A stretch of DNA of 64,000 bases from Symsagittifera roscoffensis (lineage: Eukaryota; Xenacoelomorpha; Acoela; Convolutidae): assembly GCF_963678635.1 (NCBI RefSeq), contig NC_087062.1, positions 40,976,672 to 41,040,671 on the forward strand. The letters run 5' to 3'. The notes under the pieces were generated by a model that was not told the origin of the DNA, did not search any database, and saw only the letters and a program-made list of their open reading frames with translations. The stretch's first letter is position 1. Each line of letters starts with the position of its first letter. Shown here one piece after another: positions 63,348-64,000 of the stretch. The translations under genes were made by a program, and so were the position numbers.

Positions 63348-64000
63348 TTTGCGATAGTATTGAATAAAGCTTTGGCTTCAATGCAACGAATTCTGTAATT
63401 ATATCACCCGGGAATTCGTCTTTAAACTTTAAAACTGTAAGTTTGTTTTCTGCATTGTAGAGGAAGTGGTCCGATGGATAATTGGAGAAGTCAAAGTTGT
63501 CCAAAATTTCACGTTTCTCGTACAGTTTCTCATAAAAATTCGAGTTTTTTTCCGTTTTTATTTCGTACATTAGGCTGTCAGTGTCTGAGTACAAGAGGTG
63601 ACAGTTGAAGTTGGGCTTCATAACCTCGTAGTGAAATTTGTACATCTCAAACTTTGCTAGCTCTAGTATACACGCTCCTACAATTGTGGGTACATCCCAT
63701 CTGATTTTCGTTGGTGCTAATGTCAATGCAACCATGTCTTCGCCAAAAATTTTGTAGGTTTCAAATTCAAACTTACTTATATTTCGCATTGTTTCTTCAG
63801 CATCTCGTAAAATCTTGATTTTCATTCTCTTTCTTTTTGACTCACACATTTTTCCATAAATTGAATTGATCAATAGTTTGTACAGGGCTTCTTCAAACTT
63901 GTTTTTTGCCGCTTTTCGTTTGTTTGTATTTAGAGTTATGTACGGTTCGAGCCACAATTCTTGTTTGAACTTTACGATGCGATACAGTTTTGTAACGATA
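63348..64000 (-). CDS. Polinton-type protein-primed DNA polymerase B, internal exon (5' end outside window)
   Basis: The frame is open to the window edge, so the exon continues to the right. It carries family-B polymerase palm motifs: RIVKFKQELWLEPYI and KRKAAKN, then LLINSIYGKMCES (the K-x3-N-S-x-YG motif), the catalytic LYSDTDSLM (YxDTD) at 63595-63571, and FKDEFPGDIITEFVALKPKL. Sequence and spacing match the protein-primed polymerases of Polinton/Maverick elements and relatives. The exon ends at a GTAAGT donor. Catalytic residues are intact in this stretch and there is no stop or frameshift, so the copy may be recent or functional. Other Polinton genes (integrase, ATPase, capsid) would be expected to the right of the window, or are absent. 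Confidence 0.88.

Noticed and set aside
63122..63367. Phe-rich plus-strand frame and Lys-rich end of the minus-strand frame
   Set aside because: Both are translations of the A/T homopolymer tract inside the intron.

Overview
The window is animal nuclear DNA. It is A+T-rich, intron-rich and packed with repeats. Evidence for an animal: a C-terminal CAP-Gly domain of the kinesin-3 KIF13B/Khc-73 type split over phase-matched exons, a Polinton-type DNA polymerase B gene with a GT-AG intron, a decayed Ty3/gypsy retrotransposon, hAT-type MITEs with exact 8-bp target duplications, and rolling-circle-like (Helentron/HINE-like) interspersed repeats. The species cannot be fixed from this sequence. The very short 5' leader after a splice acceptor on one small gene would suit a lineage with spliced-leader trans-splicing, but that is only a hint.

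The backbone is one large minus-strand gene, read from right to left. Its recognisable exons are 60761-60540, 51825-51766, 39391-39058, 36190-35960, 35526-35236, 33554-33289, 17750-17504, 17345-17178 and 12018-11891. All eight junctions are phase-compatible. The last two exons encode the CAP-Gly domain and the last one ends in a stop codon, so this is the 3' part of a KIF13B-like gene whose introns (up to about 15.5 kb) are filled with mobile DNA. An alternative terminal exon with an AATAAA signal lies at 60141-60021.

Region by region: 1-9560 is a 4.7-kb higher-order tandem repeat. 9.5-11.9 kb is A+T-rich and carries a tRNA-derived SINE-like element. 12.1-14.35 kb is a 1.1-kb tandem duplication inside the last intron. 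18.1-26.2 kb is a dense cluster of one HINE-like family, including a 272-bp tandem array and a segmental duplication. 27.3 kb holds an unrecognised coding exon on the plus strand. 28.4-32.1 kb and 36.3-42 kb hold a second HINE-like family and hAT MITEs, some nested. 42.8-49.3 kb is a minus-strand Ty3/gypsy element with both LTRs. 52.3-52.95 kb holds a plus-strand gene for a small secreted, dibasic-cleavage peptide precursor. 53.8-57.06 kb is a compositionally foreign block with a zinc-finger/OTU-like coding exon. 57.2-59.4 kb holds more HINE-like copies. 61.3-61.5 kb is a minisatellite. 62-64 kb is the 3' part of the Polinton-type polymerase gene, which runs off the right edge.

Host coding DNA is only about 1.9 kb of the 64 kb. 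Most of the rest is interspersed, tandem or decayed mobile sequence. Many open frames here are T-rich chance frames or shadows of the exons and have been left out.
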